A DNA stretch of 43,220 bases. Source: a virus. A program made the translations under genes and the position numbers. The notes under the pieces are model-generated. The model saw only the letters and a program-made list of their open reading frames with translations. It made no database searches and was not told the DNA's origin. Position 1 is the stretch's first letter, and the number at the start of each line of letters is the position of its first letter. Below, one piece after another: positions 1 to 7,207 of the stretch. The stretch spans positions 1 through 43,220 of IMG/VR virus record IMGVR_UViG_3300017788_000053. One strand, 5' to 3'.

Positions 1-747
1 AAGGCGCCAGCCACGATCACCGCGCCGCTGGCCTACGTCGCCGGCATCGCCCTGATCAAGGACGCCACCCATGTCACCCTGGCGGCCCTGCGGAACATCG
101 ACGACAGGTGCCTGCAGTTCTCGTTCCCCTGCGCCGAGGACGCGGTCGCCAAGCGCCTGACCGACCAGGTCGCCGATCTCTTCGAGAGCCCGCTGAAGCG
201 GCGCATCTCGGGCCGCACCATGCACCTGTTCTCTCGTGATCCGAACCTGCGCCAGTGGCTGGAGCACAACGGACTGCTGGTCACCCAGGGCCCCGAGACC
301 GACCGGCTGCCCCTGGCGCTGCGGCGCTCACCGACCAACGTCATCCGCTCGCTGTTCGCCGGGATGATCGATGCGACCGCCTGCAAGATGCGCAACTCCC
401 CGCCGATGATCAAGATCCGCAGCGAGGCCCTGGCCCGCCACCTGCAGGAGGTGGGCGAGGCCGTTGGCCTGGTGTTCCGCCTGCAGCGCCACCAGGAGGG
501 CAGGAAGCCTTACTGGAAGCTGAGCCTCTCGCGCTACTGGAGCACCGCCGCTGCCCTGGAGTACCTCAAGCTCGACAGCCTCCACTGCCAGGGGCGCGAC
601 ATGCGCCAAAGCCGTAACTGCTTCGGGCAGAACTACTGGAAGGTGACCGCCATCGAGCGGCTGGACGACACGGTCACCGCCGACATCTCCCTGGAGGCTC
701 CCGACGAGGAGGCTTGGTACTGGACCGGCGCCATCAAGAGTCACAAC
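1..747 (+). other. Intein (C-terminal part) within the ribonucleotide reductase
   Basis: The C-terminal splice junction is visible as I-K-S-H-N followed by Ser: His-Asn ends the intein (codons 742-747) and Ser at 748 is the +1 nucleophile. Upstream is a DOD-type homing endonuclease region with two LAGLIDADG-like helices, around 34-66 (YVAGIALIKDA) and 352-381 (LFAGMIDATA). The usual catalytic acid of each motif looks replaced (Lys in the first, Thr in the second), so DNA cleavage may be lost while splicing residues remain. The N-terminal splice block is outside the window. The insertion site, next to the conserved SLL..SPG segment of the reductase, is at a conserved core motif, as is usual for inteins. 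Confidence 0.85.
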
Positions 748-1431
748 AGCAAGTCCCTGCTGACCAACGCCTCCCCGGGCTGGCACCCGCCCAAGTCCCC
801 CTACTACATCCGCCGGATCACCTTCGCCAAGGAGGACCCGATCGCCCTGGCTTGCATGGCCTACGGCTACCCGGTGGTGCCCTCCCAGTCCGACAAGGAC
901 GGGGACGGCAAGCTGCTGAACGATCCCTTCGATCCGCGCTGCACCGAGTGGCTGGTGGAGATCCCTACCGCCACCCCCTGGGCCACCCTCGAGGGGGCCG
1001 ATGCGATCGATCCCGGCAAGTTCTCCGCCCTGGCCCAGTTCGACTTCTACATGAACGTGCAAAAGCACTACGCCGGCCACAACACTTCCGCCACTCTGGA
1101 GCTCACCGAGGCCGAGATCGAGCCGCTGGCGAACGCCATCCAAGCCGCCATCGACACCGACCAGGGCTACATCTCCGCGGCTCTGCTGGCCCGCTTCGAG
1201 GACAAGGAGACCTACCCGCGGCTGCCATTCGAGCCGATCAGCAAGGAGCGCTACGAAGAGCTCTGCGCGCAGGTCCAGGAACGCCGCACCAGTGACTGCT
1301 TCTTCGAGGCCCTGGCCCGCTTCGACGCCGAGGCGGCCGGTGGTTCCCTGGAGCCCCAGGGCCCGGCCGGCTGCGATGGAGCGAAATGCCTCATGCCAGA
1401 GGTCCGTCCAGGCATGCCGGGACGGGCATGA
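1..1431 (+). CDS. nrdJ: Class II (adenosylcobalamin-dependent) ribonucleotide reductase, 3' part, intein-interrupted
   Basis: The frame is open from base 1 to the TGA at 1429-1431, so the 5' end lies outside the window. Codons 1-249 are intein; the host protein resumes at Ser (748) and runs about 227 residues. The extein reads like the end of monomeric RTPR-type reductases: an SPGWHPP..YYIRR stretch, an NTSATLELTEAEIEPL segment, LPFEPI..E.YEEL, and a C-terminal C-D-G-A-K-C. That CX4C pair is the swinging-arm dithiol known in Lactobacillus RTPR. The family reduces ribonucleoside triphosphates to dNTPs using B12 and no oxygen, and is common in cyanobacteria and their phages. The family assignment is strong. 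The active-site loop and cysteines are upstream and not visible. The stop overlaps the next start (ATGA), so the two genes are probably co-transcribed and translationally coupled. Confidence 0.88.
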   Translation, partial: KAPATITAPLAYVAGIALIKDATHVTLAALRNIDDRCLQFSFPCAEDAVAKRLTDQVADLFESPLKRRISGRTMHLFSRDPNLRQWLEHNGLLVTQGPETDRLPLALRRSPTNVIRSLFAGMIDATACKMRNSPPMIKIRSEALARHLQEVGEAVGLVFRLQRHQEGRKPYWKLSLSRYWSTAAALEYLKLDSLHCQGRDMRQSRNCFGQNYWKVTAIERLDDTVTADISLEAPDEEAWYWTGAIKSHNSKSLLTNASPGWHPPKSPYYIRRITFAKEDPIALACMAYGYPVVPSQSDKDGDGKLLNDPFDPRCTEWLVEIPTATPWATLEGADAIDPGKFSALAQFDFYMNVQKHYAGHNTSATLELTEAEIEPLANAIQAAIDTDQGYISAALLARFEDKETYPRLPFEPISKERYEELCAQVQERRTSDCFFEALARFDAEAAGGSLEPQGPAGCDGAKCLMPEVRPGMPGRA

Positions 1432-1922
1432 AAGTCGTTGAGCTACCGAGCCAGCAGACTCTTCTCGGTCTGCTGGCCTGCGACCCGGCCACTGGCGTCT
1501 TCACCTGGAAGGTGCCTCGTGGCAAGGGGAAGATCCAGCCCGGTGCTTCAGCTGGCTACGTGCTCCAGGGGCCCACCAATGGCTACCGCCTGATCGGCCT
1601 TACGGTCAACGGAACCAGGCGACTGTTTCGAGCGCATCGCCTTGCGTGGAAGATGATGACCGGCCAGGAGCCCCCCGAGCGCCTGGACCACATCAACCGA
1701 GACAGACAGGACAATCGCTGGTCCAATCTGCGCGACGGTACGGGGACAGTGAACCATGGCAACAGGGCCGCCCTTCGGCGCACGACTGCCACGGGGGCGG
1801 GCCTGCCGACCGGAGTCCATCGTCACGGTCGCGGCTACATGGCCAGGAGGCGGAACAAGTACCTGGGGACCTTCGGCTCCGTCGAAGAGGCCCATCAGGC
1901 CTGCCTGTCCGCCTCGGCCTGA
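1428..1922 (+). CDS. HNH homing-type endonuclease with C-terminal AP2-like DNA-binding domain
   Basis: About 164 residues from the ATG at 1428, which overlaps the reductase stop. An in-frame ATG at 1386 exists, but the ATGA overlap favours 1428. The middle holds the HNH_3-type signature: HRLAWKMMTG, then LDHINRDRQDNRWSNLR with the expected His and Asn residues. The C-terminus has a GVHRHGRGYMARR...YLGTFGSVEEA pattern typical of AP2/ERF-like domains in phage endonucleases. Such proteins nick or cut DNA at intron-less or homing sites and spread by recombination. It sits directly behind an intein-bearing gene, so this locus carries two selfish elements side by side. It ends directly against the stop of the convergent minus-strand gene. 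Confidence 0.85.
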   Translation: MKVVELPSQQTLLGLLACDPATGVFTWKVPRGKGKIQPGASAGYVLQGPTNGYRLIGLTVNGTRRLFRAHRLAWKMMTGQEPPERLDHINRDRQDNRWSNLRDGTGTVNHGNRAALRRTTATGAGLPTGVHRHGRGYMARRRNKYLGTFGSVEEAHQACLSASA

Positions 1923-2264
1923 TCAGAGGCCCGGCTCGTCCGGGTCCTCGTCCTCGCTCACCTGGTGGGCGGGAACGCCCTCATCGGTGATCGTGCGGGC
2001 CGTCACCGGGATCGGCTCCACGGGCTTCTGGCTCTGCAGCAGGTAGCCGGCGCACGGCCACAGCACGCTTTCGACGATCTCGGTCCCGACCAGGTCCCGC
2101 CGACGCAGCTGCGCCGCCAGCTCTTCCAGGCGCGTGGCCAGTACGTCAAGTGCGCCATCGCCGGCAACCTGGCGGTAACGGCCAACGGCGATGGCCGCCA
2201 CCCGCCCAGCGGTCTCGAACTGCATGGAGATCCCCGAAGGGAAGCTGATGCTGGCCTGGCTCAT
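1923..2264 (-). CDS. Hypothetical phage protein, 113 aa
   Basis: No family recognised. The protein has a small folded-looking N-terminal part (FPSGISMQFETAGRVAAIA), a helical centre rich in Leu, Glu and Arg, and an acidic C-terminal tail (SEDEDPDEPGL). Its ATG overlaps the stop of the gene upstream (CAT 2262-2264 / TCA 2261-2263), so it is the last gene of the minus-strand unit that starts with the lysozyme-like protein. Its stop abuts the stop of the convergent HNH gene with no spacer, so any terminator must lie inside coding sequence. A role in lysis or virion assembly is only guilt by association. Confidence 0.6.
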   Translation of the reverse strand: MSQASISFPSGISMQFETAGRVAAIAVGRYRQVAGDGALDVLATRLEELAAQLRRRDLVGTEIVESVLWPCAGYLLQSQKPVEPIPVTARTITDEGVPAHQVSEDEDPDEPGL

Positions 2265-2728
2265 CCCAGCCCCAGCTGCTGGTTGATCTGTCCCATCTGC
2301 TGGCTCAGTCCAGCGATCACCCGGGCCAGCTCATCGCCGCTCGCTCCGGCCAAAGCCGCTGTCTCGCCCATGGCCTGCGGCGTGGGCAGCGGCAGGCCGG
2401 CGTTGCGGCTGATGCCGATCACCACGGCCTGCAGGGCCGCATCCAGCTCCGGACGGGTGATCACCTCCTTGAACACCGGCTTGAGCTCTTCGCGGGTGAC
2501 GAACAGCTGGGCCATGGTCTGCTGCTGGTTCTGGAAGACGGCCCCCAGTTCGTCGCGAGTGGGGCGCTCCTTGAGTGCCAGGTGGATCTGATCGTCGACT
2601 GCGTCGAAGCTCCGCAGTGCGGCAGTGTGGTCGCGCCGAAGAGTACTGACGGCCAGTCGGCCGCCGAGGAAGCCACCGCTGGCGCCGACCACAAGGGCCA
2701 CGGCGCCGGAGAGGAGGTAGGAGAGCAT
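2261..2728 (-). CDS. Small protein with N-terminal membrane anchor and coiled region
   Basis: About 155 residues from the ATG at 2728 (a TTG at 2740 is an alternative). The first 25 residues form a single hydrophobic, Gly/Ala-rich segment (LLSGAVALVVGASGGFLGGRL) followed by Arg residues, which suggests an anchor with the rest on one side of the membrane. The remainder is helical and Gln-rich, ending in QQMGQINQQLGLG. It follows the lysozyme-like gene and precedes a small hypothetical, so a spanin- or holin-like job in lysis is possible, but no family signature supports this. It could equally be a virion-associated membrane protein. Confidence 0.6.
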   Translation of the reverse strand: MLSYLLSGAVALVVGASGGFLGGRLAVSTLRRDHTAALRSFDAVDDQIHLALKERPTRDELGAVFQNQQQTMAQLFVTREELKPVFKEVITRPELDAALQAVVIGISRNAGLPLPTPQAMGETAALAGASGDELARVIAGLSQQMGQINQQLGLG

Positions 2729-2776
2729 GGAGAGGTGCAAGCTGGGTCAGGCAGCGTGAACTCTACCGCCCTTGAC

Positions 2777-4114
2777 TCACACGGACCAACGCTTTGCCAA
2801 TCGGCGCCGCAGGGGGTCGAAGTGCCGGTAGGGGGTCATGCTGCCGCTGCCGGTTGGCGCCGGCGCCAGGAAGTCCACCGAGGCGATCGTGCCGTCCTGG
2901 CTCAGCACCCGGCCGGTGCCGCCCTGCTTGCCGATGCTGACGCCCTCGGCCACCTCCTGGCCCTTGGTGACGTTGACCGAGTCGAGGTGACCGTAGAGCA
3001 CGTCCACCTTTTCGCCGGTGGCCGGATCGATCGACTCCTTGACCACGTAGTTGCCGTAGCCCCTGCCCGTGGCCCCACGGCCCGAGCCCTGATAACCGAT
3101 GTCCTTGATCCGTCCGGGCAGCAGGGCTCGGAACTGTTTGTCCTCGAAGTAGAGGTCCAATCCCGGCTGCCCCCGATCGAAGGAGGTCGACACCGAGCGC
3201 TTGAACGGCAGCGGCGAGCCGCTGCTGGCCGGTGCCACCTGGGACTGGCCGGTGGCCTGCTGAAGCGGCGCCATCGTCGGCTGGGGCTGGGCCTGGGCGC
3301 CGGTGGCCACCTCCTGCAGCTTCTCGCCCGCCATCCGCAGGGCTTGACGCGCCTGGCCGCCCCGGGCCGCCAGGTACTGCAGCCCGGCGTTGGCACCCAT
3401 GCCGATCCCGCCGGCCGCCACCGCGGCCCCGATCGCCGCCAGGGCCAGTTCCTGGGCGCCCGACTGCTGCCCCGGCATCGGCAGAGCCGCGGGCGCTATC
3501 CCTCGATAGGGATCCGGCGCATCCAGGGACACCCCTCCGGCGGCAGCCCCGGCAGTGGTTCCGGCGCCTTGAAAGCCGGCCCCCGATTGAGGGGGCGCCC
3601 CCTTCGCAGCAGCTTGGAACCGGGCCAGTAGATCGGCCGCCTTCTTCACCGGCTGGCCATGGGCGCTCTTGCCCTGCAGCGTCGGCAACGACGCCCACTC
3701 CGGCGCCAGCTTGGCCAGGGTGCCGGCGTCCACCTTGCCAGCGGCCACCTCATTCAGGTCGACGCCGCGGCGTTCGATCAGCCGCAAGGCGGCGATGTCC
3801 TGGTTGGCCGGGCTGAAGTCCTTCAGGCCCAGCTGGCGCGAAACCTCGTCCCAGGTGGTGGAGAGGAACTGGTAGCGGCCCGAGGCGTCGGAGGCCCACC
3901 GACTGTTGACGCCGCCCTTGCCCCGGCCCAGCACCTGCCGCGGGTGGCGCCACCCCTGGCTGGTGTCGAAGCGGCCGCCGCCGAACTGGACGTTGTAGTC
4001 GGCCCCCTCGGCGTGGGCGATCACGTCCAGCAGGGCCCGGGCATTGGGGTTGCCGGCCAGCTCCTGGTACTGCTGCAGTGTTCTGGACACGCCCCTCCGA
4101 CGCGGAACCCCCAC
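2777..4114 (-). CDS. Two-domain peptidoglycan protein: lambda R-like transglycosylase plus degenerate M23 domain
   Basis: 445 residues from a GTG at 4114; a GTG at 4090 (VSRTLQQYQ) is a better start if the promoter-like CTAGAGT at 4113-4119 is real. Residues about 22-170 match lambda endolysin R (GH104): VIAHAEGAD with the catalytic-type Glu at 36, then HPRQ, SGRYQF, QLGLKDFSP, NQDIAAL and WASLP. A Gln/Ala/Pro-rich linker with a hydrophobic Gly/Ala stretch (about 221-250) follows. Residues about 310-435 look like a LytM/M23 fold: GQPGLDLYF, YGHLDSV, KGQEVAEG, GGTGRV. The Zn ligands are altered: Gln316 stands where the first His belongs, and the HxH motif reads A-S-V-D. The C-terminal domain may therefore bind rather than cut. 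The role is lysis or virion-borne wall opening. Confidence 0.82.
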   Translation of the reverse strand: MGVPRRRGVSRTLQQYQELAGNPNARALLDVIAHAEGADYNVQFGGGRFDTSQGWRHPRQVLGRGKGGVNSRWASDASGRYQFLSTTWDEVSRQLGLKDFSPANQDIAALRLIERRGVDLNEVAAGKVDAGTLAKLAPEWASLPTLQGKSAHGQPVKKAADLLARFQAAAKGAPPQSGAGFQGAGTTAGAAAGGVSLDAPDPYRGIAPAALPMPGQQSGAQELALAAIGAAVAAGGIGMGANAGLQYLAARGGQARQALRMAGEKLQEVATGAQAQPQPTMAPLQQATGQSQVAPASSGSPLPFKRSVSTSFDRGQPGLDLYFEDKQFRALLPGRIKDIGYQGSGRGATGRGYGNYVVKESIDPATGEKVDVLYGHLDSVNVTKGQEVAEGVSIGKQGGTGRVLSQDGTIASVDFLAPAPTGSGSMTPYRHFDPLRRRLAKRWSV

Positions 4115-4172
4115 TCTAGGGAGACCTGTCTTGCGTCACAGTTGAGACGGCAGAGAGATGTCGCAAGCTGCT

Positions 4173-4179
4173 CTAGGAT
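4173..4179 (+). promoter_or_regulatory. Candidate -10 element before the excisionase-like operon
   Basis: CTAGGAT lies 25 nt before the ATG at 4204 and belongs to a TAG-R-N-T motif family seen before several genes in the window. No good -35 box is visible at 17 nt. A GTTGAGAC word sits upstream at 4141-4148. This is pattern evidence only. Confidence 0.3.
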
Positions 4180-4203
4180 GGCGCACGCCAGGTCTACCTG
4201 TTC

Positions 4204-4437
4204 ATGTCGCTCACCACCGTCTCCGCGAACGATCACGCCAACAGCGGGGAGGGCTGGGTTTCTACCGAGGAGATGTGCCTCCAGCTCGACGTCTGCCGCT
4301 CGACCCTCTACCGGGTCCGCACCGAGCGGATGGAAGAGGGGATTCACTTCGCCCGCAAGAACCCCCTCTCGATCCGCTGCGGCCACCTGCTGTGGAACCC
4401 CGGCGAAGTCAAGAAGGTCTTCCGTCGCACCGCCTGA
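4204..4437 (+). CDS. Excisionase-like / MerR-type winged HTH protein
   Basis: 77 residues, first gene of a four-gene plus-strand unit. The core [20 protein letters not shown] reads as a helix-turn-helix of the kind used by phage excisionases and AlpA/MerR-like factors, followed by a basic wing (ARKNP, KKVFRR). The size suits Xis proteins, which bend attP DNA and set the direction of tyrosine integrases. The integrase and attP lie 2-3 kb away, and the gene is divergent from the lysin unit, so it could instead be a small transcriptional regulator. The stop overlaps the next ATG (TGATG). Confidence 0.6.
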   Translation: MSLTTVSANDHANSGEGWVSTEEMCLQLDVCRSTLYRVRTERMEEGIHFARKNPLSIRCGHLLWNPGEVKKVFRRTA

Positions 4438-4718
4438 TGGACGACATCCCCATCGACCCGACCAAGTCACCCGAGCTGCACCTGACGCCCGCCGGCGAAC
4501 GGGACCGGGTGGCGTACTGGCGTCGCCAGAACGAGCTCGATCTGTTCCACCACACCTTCAAGCCGCCTACCTACGAGGAGCGCCGCGCCATGGCTGAGAA
4601 CCGGCCGATCCCGGAGCGCCCTCGCGTCCAGGCCCTTTCCGAGGACGCCGCCAACCGCTGGAGCATCGAGGAGATCTACGGCATCGAAGCCCCCTCAGAG
4701 CAGGAGCAGCCCCGATGA
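4437..4718 (+). CDS. Hypothetical phage protein, 93 aa
   Basis: The start ATG 4437-4439 shares a base with the stop of the HTH gene, which fixes both frame and start. The protein is hydrophilic and charged, with Arg-rich and Pro-rich stretches ([22 protein letters not shown]) and a C-terminal [12 protein letters not shown] segment. No family recognised. Its stop overlaps the next start (ATGA), so the four genes here are probably one translationally coupled transcript. Confidence 0.6.
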   Translation: MDDIPIDPTKSPELHLTPAGERDRVAYWRRQNELDLFHHTFKPPTYEERRAMAENRPIPERPRVQALSEDAANRWSIEEIYGIEAPSEQEQPR

Positions 4719-4927
4719 GCATGGAAGCCGTTCGGCGTCAGCACAGCGTGCCGGCCAAGCGCGGCACGCGCATCCTTTACGAAGGCGGATCTCTTTCGCA
4801 GCTGGGCACGATCACGTCCGCCACCGGCTCCCACCTACGGGTTCATTTCGATGGCGAGTCGCGCCTGAGGCGCCACACCCTGCATCCCACCTGGAAACTC
4901 ACCTACCTGGACCCCAGAGCCGCATGA
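4715..4927 (+). CDS. Small basic protein with SH3/KOW-like look, 70 aa
   Basis: Coupled to both neighbours by ATGA overlaps (start 4715, stop 4927). The sequence is basic, with alternating hydrophobic strands: [41 protein letters not shown]. The pattern fits a small beta-barrel (SH3/KOW-like) that might bind nucleic acid, but no catalytic motif or named family is evident. The barrel idea is inference from strand pattern alone. Confidence 0.55.
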   Translation: MSMEAVRRQHSVPAKRGTRILYEGGSLSQLGTITSATGSHLRVHFDGESRLRRHTLHPTWKLTYLDPRAA

Positions 4928-5367
4928 TCACGACCCCCGTCGACCCCGCCGTGGTTGAAGCCACCATCGCCCGCGCCGAGGCGGTCTTTACCGACCCCGA
5001 CAGCAGCCCGCGGGAGCGGCAGAAGGCCATGGCCCTGCTGGTCACCGCCCAGTTCCACGGCGACGCTGCGGCCGTGACCGCCCAGCTCGCTGCCGAAAAG
5101 ATCGCCGCCGGACAGGACACCGAGGCGGTGGAGGCGCAGGCGCTGCCGGTGGCGCATCTCGAGTTCCCGCTGCAGCTGCCCTGGCTGCTGGTTCACGCCG
5201 GCATCTGCGCTTCCGCCAGCCGGGCCCGGCAGCTGATCAAGGACGGCGCCGTCAAGCTCGACGGCGAGAAAGTGGTCGACCCCACCAGGCTCTTCGCGAC
5301 CCCCGGTGACCTGGTCGGCAAGCTGCTGGGCGTCGGCAAGAGGACCTTCAGGCGCCTGGTGGCGTGA
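4924..5367 (+). CDS. S4 RNA-binding domain protein resembling the C-terminus of tyrosyl-tRNA synthetase
   Basis: 147 residues. The C-terminal ~60 residues read like the S4 domain that ends bacterial TyrRS: LLVHAGICASASRARQLI, DGAVKLDGEKV, then GKLLGVGKRTFRRLV in place of the usual VGKRKF.R. The first 80 residues are helical and Ala/Glu-rich and do not look like a synthetase catalytic core (no HIGH or KMSKS). The domain binds structured RNA, such as tRNA, in known proteins. It is the last gene of its operon; only 6 nt separate its stop from that of the convergent gene. Confidence 0.72.
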   Translation: MITTPVDPAVVEATIARAEAVFTDPDSSPRERQKAMALLVTAQFHGDAAAVTAQLAAEKIAAGQDTEAVEAQALPVAHLEFPLQLPWLLVHAGICASASRARQLIKDGAVKLDGEKVVDPTRLFATPGDLVGKLLGVGKRTFRRLVA

Positions 5368-5373
5368 TTGCGG

Positions 5374-5646
5374 TTACTCTGTCGGGCGATTGACTTCCTC
5401 TTTCAGCTGCTGCAGCAACTGCACCAAGACAGTGCGCTCTCCTTGCGGAGTGGCCGGATTCCTGATGGCATCTTCAATGCTGACCATCTGCTGCCGCAAG
5501 GTGCGCGGTTGAGCGCTCTTCTGCTGCATCACTTCCGAAAGCGCGATCATGCTGGCGATCACCTCGTCTTCGCTGGCGCCAGGGCGAGCGATCGCGGCCA
5601 TGTGCGGCTCCGCAAGAGCTGCAAGTTCATCCCCGGCCATTCGCAT
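5374..5646 (-). CDS. Small helical protein downstream of the integrase
   Basis: About 90 residues if it starts at the ATG at 5646, which lies 22 nt beyond the integrase stop. The protein is mostly helical: DELAALAEPHMAAIARP, EVIASMIALSEVMQQ, TVLVQLLQQLKEEVNR. No known family. It is the last gene of the minus-strand integrase unit. The reading frame stays open upstream to 5805 inside the integrase gene, but that extension looks like shadow sequence. Confidence 0.5.
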   Translation of the reverse strand: MRMAGDELAALAEPHMAAIARPGASEDEVIASMIALSEVMQQKSAQPRTLRQQMVSIEDAIRNPATPQGERTVLVQLLQQLKEEVNRPTE

Positions 5647-5668
5647 GCCACGGCCTTCGACGTAGCGT

Positions 5669-6949
5669 TCATGATAGGACTGGTGGCATGACCGCGGCCA
5701 TCGCTCGCCGGCGCCGCTCAGCTGCCCCGATCCAGCGCTGATATCGCCGCCGGTGCACCTCGACGTCGTGGCCCATGGCCCGGGCCGCATCCTCGTCACG
5801 CACATGGCGCCAGGCCGGATCGGTGGCCACCGTCACCGCCCAGGCGTGACGCAGATCGTAGGGGGTGATCGCCTTGGGCCTGTCCTCGGCCCGGTAGCGC
5901 CCGTCGGTGTCCGGCACCCGGGCGAACCAGGGCGGCAGCACCGTGCGCATGCGCCGGCCGATCCAGTTGCCGATCAGGTGGTTGTTCTGACACAGGCCCG
6001 GGTCGGACGGATCCCCCGGCTCCCACCGCCTACCCTTGTCGCGGCATGAGACCAACTTGGGACTGACACGATGATGCAGCTGCTCCTGGGCCTCGCCCTG
6101 CTCTGCCCCCAACCGGTAACGCTCCACCCACTCGGGGAACAGCGGCCAGGCCCAGTGCTCCTCCCGGCTCTTGGTGCGCCACCACCCGGGCACCAGGGTC
6201 CAGCCCGCCGTGATCCCTGGGGCCTCTGTGGTCAACGGCCCGCACCACCACAGCTCGTGATTCCGCAGGCCGTAGCAGAGCATCATCGCCAGGCACCAGC
6301 GTTCCAGCGCGAAGCGCGGCTCTAGGGCATCCAGGTAGGCCTCGGCCTCTGAGCGGGTCGGGATGCCGCGGATCCCGGTCACCTCGCTGGTCAGTCCCGG
6401 CCGGTGCTGGCGGTGCAGCCCCCGCAGTTCCTCGAGCAGCTCCAGCGGGATCCACTCCGCCTGCAGGCTGCGGCGGACCTGGGAGAGGGTCTCGACCCGG
6501 GTGAGGAATGGCCGGCTGCCGGGCAACTTCTCCAGGGCCCAGCCGCGGAGAGCCTTGGCGCTGCGGGCGGTGCCCGCCCGGTTCAGCTGCTGCAGGGCAC
6601 TGCGGTAGTGGCTGGCACTGGAGCCCTTCAGGCGCCGCTCCCAGTCCGCCTCACACAGCCGGATCACCTCGCTCCAACTGGTGGCCGCCTGGCCGCCCAG
6701 CTCCGCCGGCCAGGGCCGCTCCCCCAGGGCCAGGATCCGATCGGCCACCTGGCGGATATGGTCCGGCTCGGCCCGCTCCAGCGGCGCCATGGACCACTGA
6801 GCCTTCGCACCTGGTGTCGCCCGCAGATCCCGCACGTAGATGAAGGGGCTGGAGGGCACCTTGCGCAGCCGGTAGCGGGTGCCCCGGGCCACCAGCTCGG
6901 CCACCGCCGCATTCCACGGGGACTGACGCCGGGATCCGCCTCGGGCCAT
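5669..6949 (-). CDS. int: Tyrosine-family site-specific integrase
   Basis: 426 residues. Catalytic landmarks in order: Arg229 in LCYGLRNHEL, a likely beta-hairpin Lys260 (WWRTKSREE), the box II segment TPYDLRHAWA with Arg367, GHDVEVH with His394, and the nucleophile Tyr403 in RRRYQRW. The first His of the usual H-x-x-R is Tyr here (Y-D-L-R), a substitution known among family members. Residues about 90-150 look like an SAM-like core-binding domain, and the N-terminus is basic and may bind arm sites. The gene starts about 150 nt from the tRNA-Met-derived core at 7102-7146, with paired CTTCACAT repeats on each side. It carries out integration into a tRNA-Met gene and, with the Xis-like protein, excision. 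Confidence 0.93.
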   Translation of the reverse strand: MARGGSRRQSPWNAAVAELVARGTRYRLRKVPSSPFIYVRDLRATPGAKAQWSMAPLERAEPDHIRQVADRILALGERPWPAELGGQAATSWSEVIRLCEADWERRLKGSSASHYRSALQQLNRAGTARSAKALRGWALEKLPGSRPFLTRVETLSQVRRSLQAEWIPLELLEELRGLHRQHRPGLTSEVTGIRGIPTRSEAEAYLDALEPRFALERWCLAMMLCYGLRNHELWWCGPLTTEAPGITAGWTLVPGWWRTKSREEHWAWPLFPEWVERYRLGAEQGEAQEQLHHRVSPKLVSCRDKGRRWEPGDPSDPGLCQNNHLIGNWIGRRMRTVLPPWFARVPDTDGRYRAEDRPKAITPYDLRHAWAVTVATDPAWRHVRDEDAARAMGHDVEVHRRRYQRWIGAAERRRRAMAAVMPPVLS

Positions 6950-6976
6950 CGATCTGCAGCAGGGAGGGCAACCTAC

Positions 6977-6995
6977 ATGTGAAGCGACTTCACAT
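6977..6995. promoter_or_regulatory. Integrase arm-type site pair, integrase side of attP
   Basis: Two copies of CTTCACAT in opposite orientation: the reverse form at 6977-6984 and the forward form at 6988-6995, the latter within ACTTCACATCCA. The same word occurs twice on the other side of the core. Paired short repeats on both flanks of a tRNA-like core are what integrase arm sites look like. It also lies 27 nt upstream of the integrase start, so Int could autoregulate. Confidence 0.6.
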
Positions 6996-7101
6996 CCAAA
7001 CGCTCAAAGTGGACCGATTCGTACCCAGGCCTATCGAGGCTGACACAGCTTGAGGACCTGAAAACGCTGTCCCTGACAGGGCCCGGAGCGAAGAAGTGAG
7101 A

Positions 7102-7146
7102 TGGCTCGGGGGAGACTTGAACTCCCGACCTTGGGGTTATGAAGAC
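7102..7146 (-). other. attP core: 3' half of an elongator tRNA-Met(CAT)
   Basis: Read on the minus strand, the segment runs TTCATAA (anticodon loop with CAT), the lower anticodon strand, GGGAG-TTCAAGT-CTCCC (T stem and loop), then CCGAGCC and discriminator A. CCA is not encoded, as is usual in cyanobacteria. The 5' half of a tRNA does not follow: bases beyond the loop do not pair with the anticodon or acceptor strands. It is therefore not a tRNA gene but the piece that restores the host tRNA 3' end upon integration. Confidence 0.82.
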
Positions 7147-7182
7147 CTCGCCGCCCCCTGCGCCGCAGGGGCTCTGGGGCGA

Positions 7183-7202
7183 CTTCACATCCAGCTTCAC
7201 AT
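7183..7202. promoter_or_regulatory. Integrase arm-type site pair, far side of attP
   Basis: Two direct copies of CTTCACAT (7183-7190 and 7195-7202), the first in ACTTCACATCCA exactly as at 6987-6998. With the pair at 6977-6995 they bracket the tRNA-like core. Presence of arms on both flanks indicates an unsplit attP. Confidence 0.6.
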
Positions 7203-7207
7203 GCAGG

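Noticed and set aside
328-1143. Long antisense frame under the reductase
   Set aside because: It mirrors the GC-rich codons of the real gene, is Gly/Val/Gln-rich without motif, and overlaps a confidently identified protein.
7102-7146. A functional tRNA-Met gene
   Set aside because: Only anticodon loop to 3' end is present; the next bases do not form the anticodon 5' strand, D arm or acceptor 5' strand.
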